Source: Victivallis sp. Marseille-Q1083 (GTDB lineage Bacteria > Verrucomicrobiota > Lentisphaeria > Victivallales > Victivallaceae). Taken from it: 64,000 bases of DNA. Where the stretch lies: contig NZ_CAHJXL010000001.1 in NCBI RefSeq assembly GCF_903645315.1, positions 682,001 to 746,000 of the forward strand, read 5' to 3'. The notes beneath the pieces were generated by a model that saw nothing but the letters and a program-made list of their open reading frames with translations, did not search any database and had not been told where the DNA came from. Positions 63,201-64,000 of this stretch are shown piece after piece; position 1 is the first letter of the stretch; every line of letters begins with the position of its first letter. A program made the translations under genes and the position numbers.

Positions 63201-64000
63201 TGGCAGCCAGATATTGGAACAATTGGTCCATCAACCGCAAACCGTTGCCTTTTTCCAGCACCATTCCCTCGCTGACCGCCCAGTGATAGGCGTCGTAGAA
63301 GAAATAGCGCGACGAAGTGCTGAATATTGCCAGCTTGCCGGCCCCGACCGGACGAATGGCCAGCAGCGGCGGCGCTTCCTTCCACCAGCCCGGCTCCGGC
63401 GTCCCGCACAACAGTTTTTCCGCCGATGTCGTGAAGGCCGCCGGTTCGCCGCGCACCGCCACCCCCCAATCGTCGGAACCCCGCATCGTATAAGTTTGAA
63501 TCGTATGCCACGAGCTGTCCAGCGGCAATATCAGCGCATTGATGCCGGCGGTGACGGGGTGGCCCTGGGCCAGGTTGCCGGTCGTAAGAAGGCGGTAGGG
63601 CAACCCCCGCCAGTCGATAAAGGTGTGAGCCGGATCATAGGGAATTTCGTTGCCCAGTGCCGCGCCGTACGGTTCCAGAAACGGTTGAAGCTGTGTATGA
63701 AATTCACCCCCGGTGTAATAACTCGGTTCGGCAATCACCAATACCGCACCGCCGCGCCGCATATAACGGTCCAACGCCGCAGCCAACCCGGGACCGATGG
63801 CCCGGCTGCCGGGATAGAGCTGCGGAATCATGCCGACGATCACGGCGTACTGTTCCAAAGTTTCCGGCTTCACCCGCTGATAGTAATCGAAAAACAGCTC
63901 GTAACCGGCCGCCCGGTATCTTTCCACCGCTTTTTGATCCAGACCGTCCAAACCCTGATTGGCACAGTCGCTGCCGGCCAAGCACAAGACCGGCAGCGAC
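60235..64000 (-). CDS. Large secreted protein with GATase-like and PHP-like regions, 5' end missing
   Basis: The frame is open to the right edge, so the start is beyond the window; at least 1250 residues are visible. The visible N terminus (SLPVLCLAGSDCANQGLD) leads into a GATase-like region (YAVIVGMIPQLYPGSRAIG; MRRGGAVLVIAEPSYYTGGEF; GHPVTAGINALILP). At about residues 490-640 lies a PHP-like region (LIGLHSAYTDGLDSVAAMARSARESGLDFLVYSDDW; VFPGFELKTASDRFI), with further beta domains up to HNPEATPLAGTLW...LAPGESRFVRL. The order and ending match the downstream 1083-residue protein. Overlap with it is four bases. Confidence 0.7.
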   Translation of the reverse strand, partial: SLPVLCLAGSDCANQGLDGLDQKAVERYRAAGYELFFDYYQRVKPETLEQYAVIVGMIPQLYPGSRAIGPGLAAALDRYMRRGGAVLVIAEPSYYTGGEFHTQLQPFLEPYGAALGNEIPYDPAHTFIDWRGLPYRLLTTGNLAQGHPVTAGINALILPLDSSWHTIQTYTMRGSDDWGVAVRGEPAAFTTSAEKLLCGTPEPGWWKEAPPLLAIRPVGAGKLAIFSTSSRYFFYDAYHWAVSEGMVLEKGNGLRLMDQLFQYLAANCRQLPLRPAVPELPAAEATGNLPVLSKLPQWYQLVLDDLAVDDYSVIHCIDAGSIFDLPYSAERGYGHRGGVVRARPELSAFHPTAFHSRRTAEAPFRYRFDRLPAVALRLGMALWKLDAGQAGKLKVGIVRDDQVVSLGEWPLPDFGRAAGPRLVWLDLPPEAVVNGTLELEFNSDTVGCFTELAELFIAGQGKFLTSPEAVAARSHCPPEGECLPAIESPRRMRTGLIGLHSAYTDGLDSVAAMARSARESGLDFLVYSDDWGELTAEEWQRLEEECRAVSGPDLKVFPGFELKTASDRFIRARFYGPVGRLPIAEELGLPYELFWKYFGGAYARGGCIAAELAQPGSNPVSPFFQRFWKGFSVLTLDENGRIVEDSRKLFRDLTAAGYGPRPRVGGIYRSAEEVRQAARFGWKTLVWPGNMQFPPDSFGQLGHAAISSGPRFRWVLFHSDFGPRCLPGSSMSFRDAAWLYAILDVEYDGDISEAILTLNGREIRHFYPECRRFAVCEPVRIVEQGALAWQIRAADGTEAMTGSFEVIAEEFRNQMCADNQNSIGSVTRSPGEFKLDGRDIYQAHSYWHTGENTGYWGPMRAASNLIPRIVEAIFMQIGRFLHPAAILRVPGGRESHIEAEMRIESASAHHYVVRYDYRRPGSLLSSSVKLTAFRPNPAGGATAILAENAVTAEQELPPETWEELQLLGFEMLPELPVDWRYTLKTPDGLETVKFSEMELQKPQRRLLCSDGGMWIWPNQLASIGIFPLDGRQYEAGCVRVGEHHESLAMLLTSRHWPKGETIVSRLLLLLTPQPLADEAALEALRVAYTKRGELVKAVLRGQLERADYVLDFAAENGAATWEMAPAGGVDPIAFRVENLRDNWSGLILSGGELERAAIDGGILYGTADCSRQNIIIAGHPLLADRGTLVIEWVGVVDGAVRARIHNPEATPLAGTLWTNPAFPVLPAAELPFALAPGESRFVRLIENGNGGEGK

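Noticed and set aside
1-64000. tRNA and rRNA genes
   Set aside because: No cloverleaf-like sequence or conserved rRNA segment was seen by eye, though a dedicated scan could not be run.

Overview
The window looks like a chromosomal piece of a Lentisphaerota bacterium close to Victivallis; this is inferred from content, not from a database search. The clues are two secreted prepilin-like proteins with an N-terminal cleavage/methylation signal and a C-terminal H-x9-DG-type motif, a LacI-family regulator next to one of them, large secreted or carbohydrate-active proteins in an operon, tandem sodium:solute symporters, a PEP-CTERM-like anchor and several IS families. Most of the window is GC-rich with frequent CCGG, while parts of the first 9 kb and of 31.9-34.5 kb are strikingly AT-rich, which suggests transfer.

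Layout. (1) 1-17 kb, plus strand: a surface-polysaccharide locus with a partial wecB, a flippase, an O-antigen polymerase/ligase, three glycosyltransferases, an FrhB-like Fe-S protein next to a polysaccharide pyruvyl transferase, a hexapeptide acyltransferase, a two-domain dehydrogenase, a heparinase II/III-like protein, a GT39-type membrane glycosyltransferase split into two reading frames, and a lipoprotein. (2) 17-28 kb, minus strand: two unknown secreted proteins (one DUF6528-like), two nearly identical symporters in tandem, dprA and aroB, with glycyl-tRNA synthetase divergent. (3) 29.5-40 kb: a mobile-element and decay zone holding an old IS1380 remnant, RHS-like fragments, an IS110 element with a probable bridge-RNA leader, two intact inverted IS1380-family copies (1581 bp each, 4-bp target duplications GTAG and CTAA), and a decayed IS30 element bounded by 18-bp inverted repeats and interrupted by one IS1380 copy exactly at the transposase stop codon. 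(4) 40-50.5 kb: a secreted protein, a prepilin-like gene behind a LacI-type operator, ilvB, a maltose/galactoside-type acetyltransferase, thpR, an iron-sulfur flavoprotein, a GNAT-AlkD fusion, a frameshifted PEP-CTERM-like protein, and a divergent LacI regulator/prepilin pair sharing an operator. (5) 50.5-64 kb, minus strand: a five-gene glycan-degradation operon (two large paralogous PHP/GATase-like proteins, a GH38-like and a GH78-like enzyme, a TIM-barrel-like protein) that enters from beyond the right edge.

The genes suggest a cell that builds an elaborate, acquired surface glycan and lives by degrading complex rhamnose- or mannose-containing glycans. The most promising less-described theme is a recurrent regulatory module: a near-consensus sigma70 promoter with a 16-17-bp spacer, a palindromic LacI-type operator in the initial transcribed region (or, in one case, about 40 bases downstream), and a prepilin-like gene, a mini-ORF or the regulator itself. 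It occurs at least five times (36.9, 41.8, 42.1, 49.4 and 49.6 kb). No tRNA, rRNA or CRISPR array was seen.
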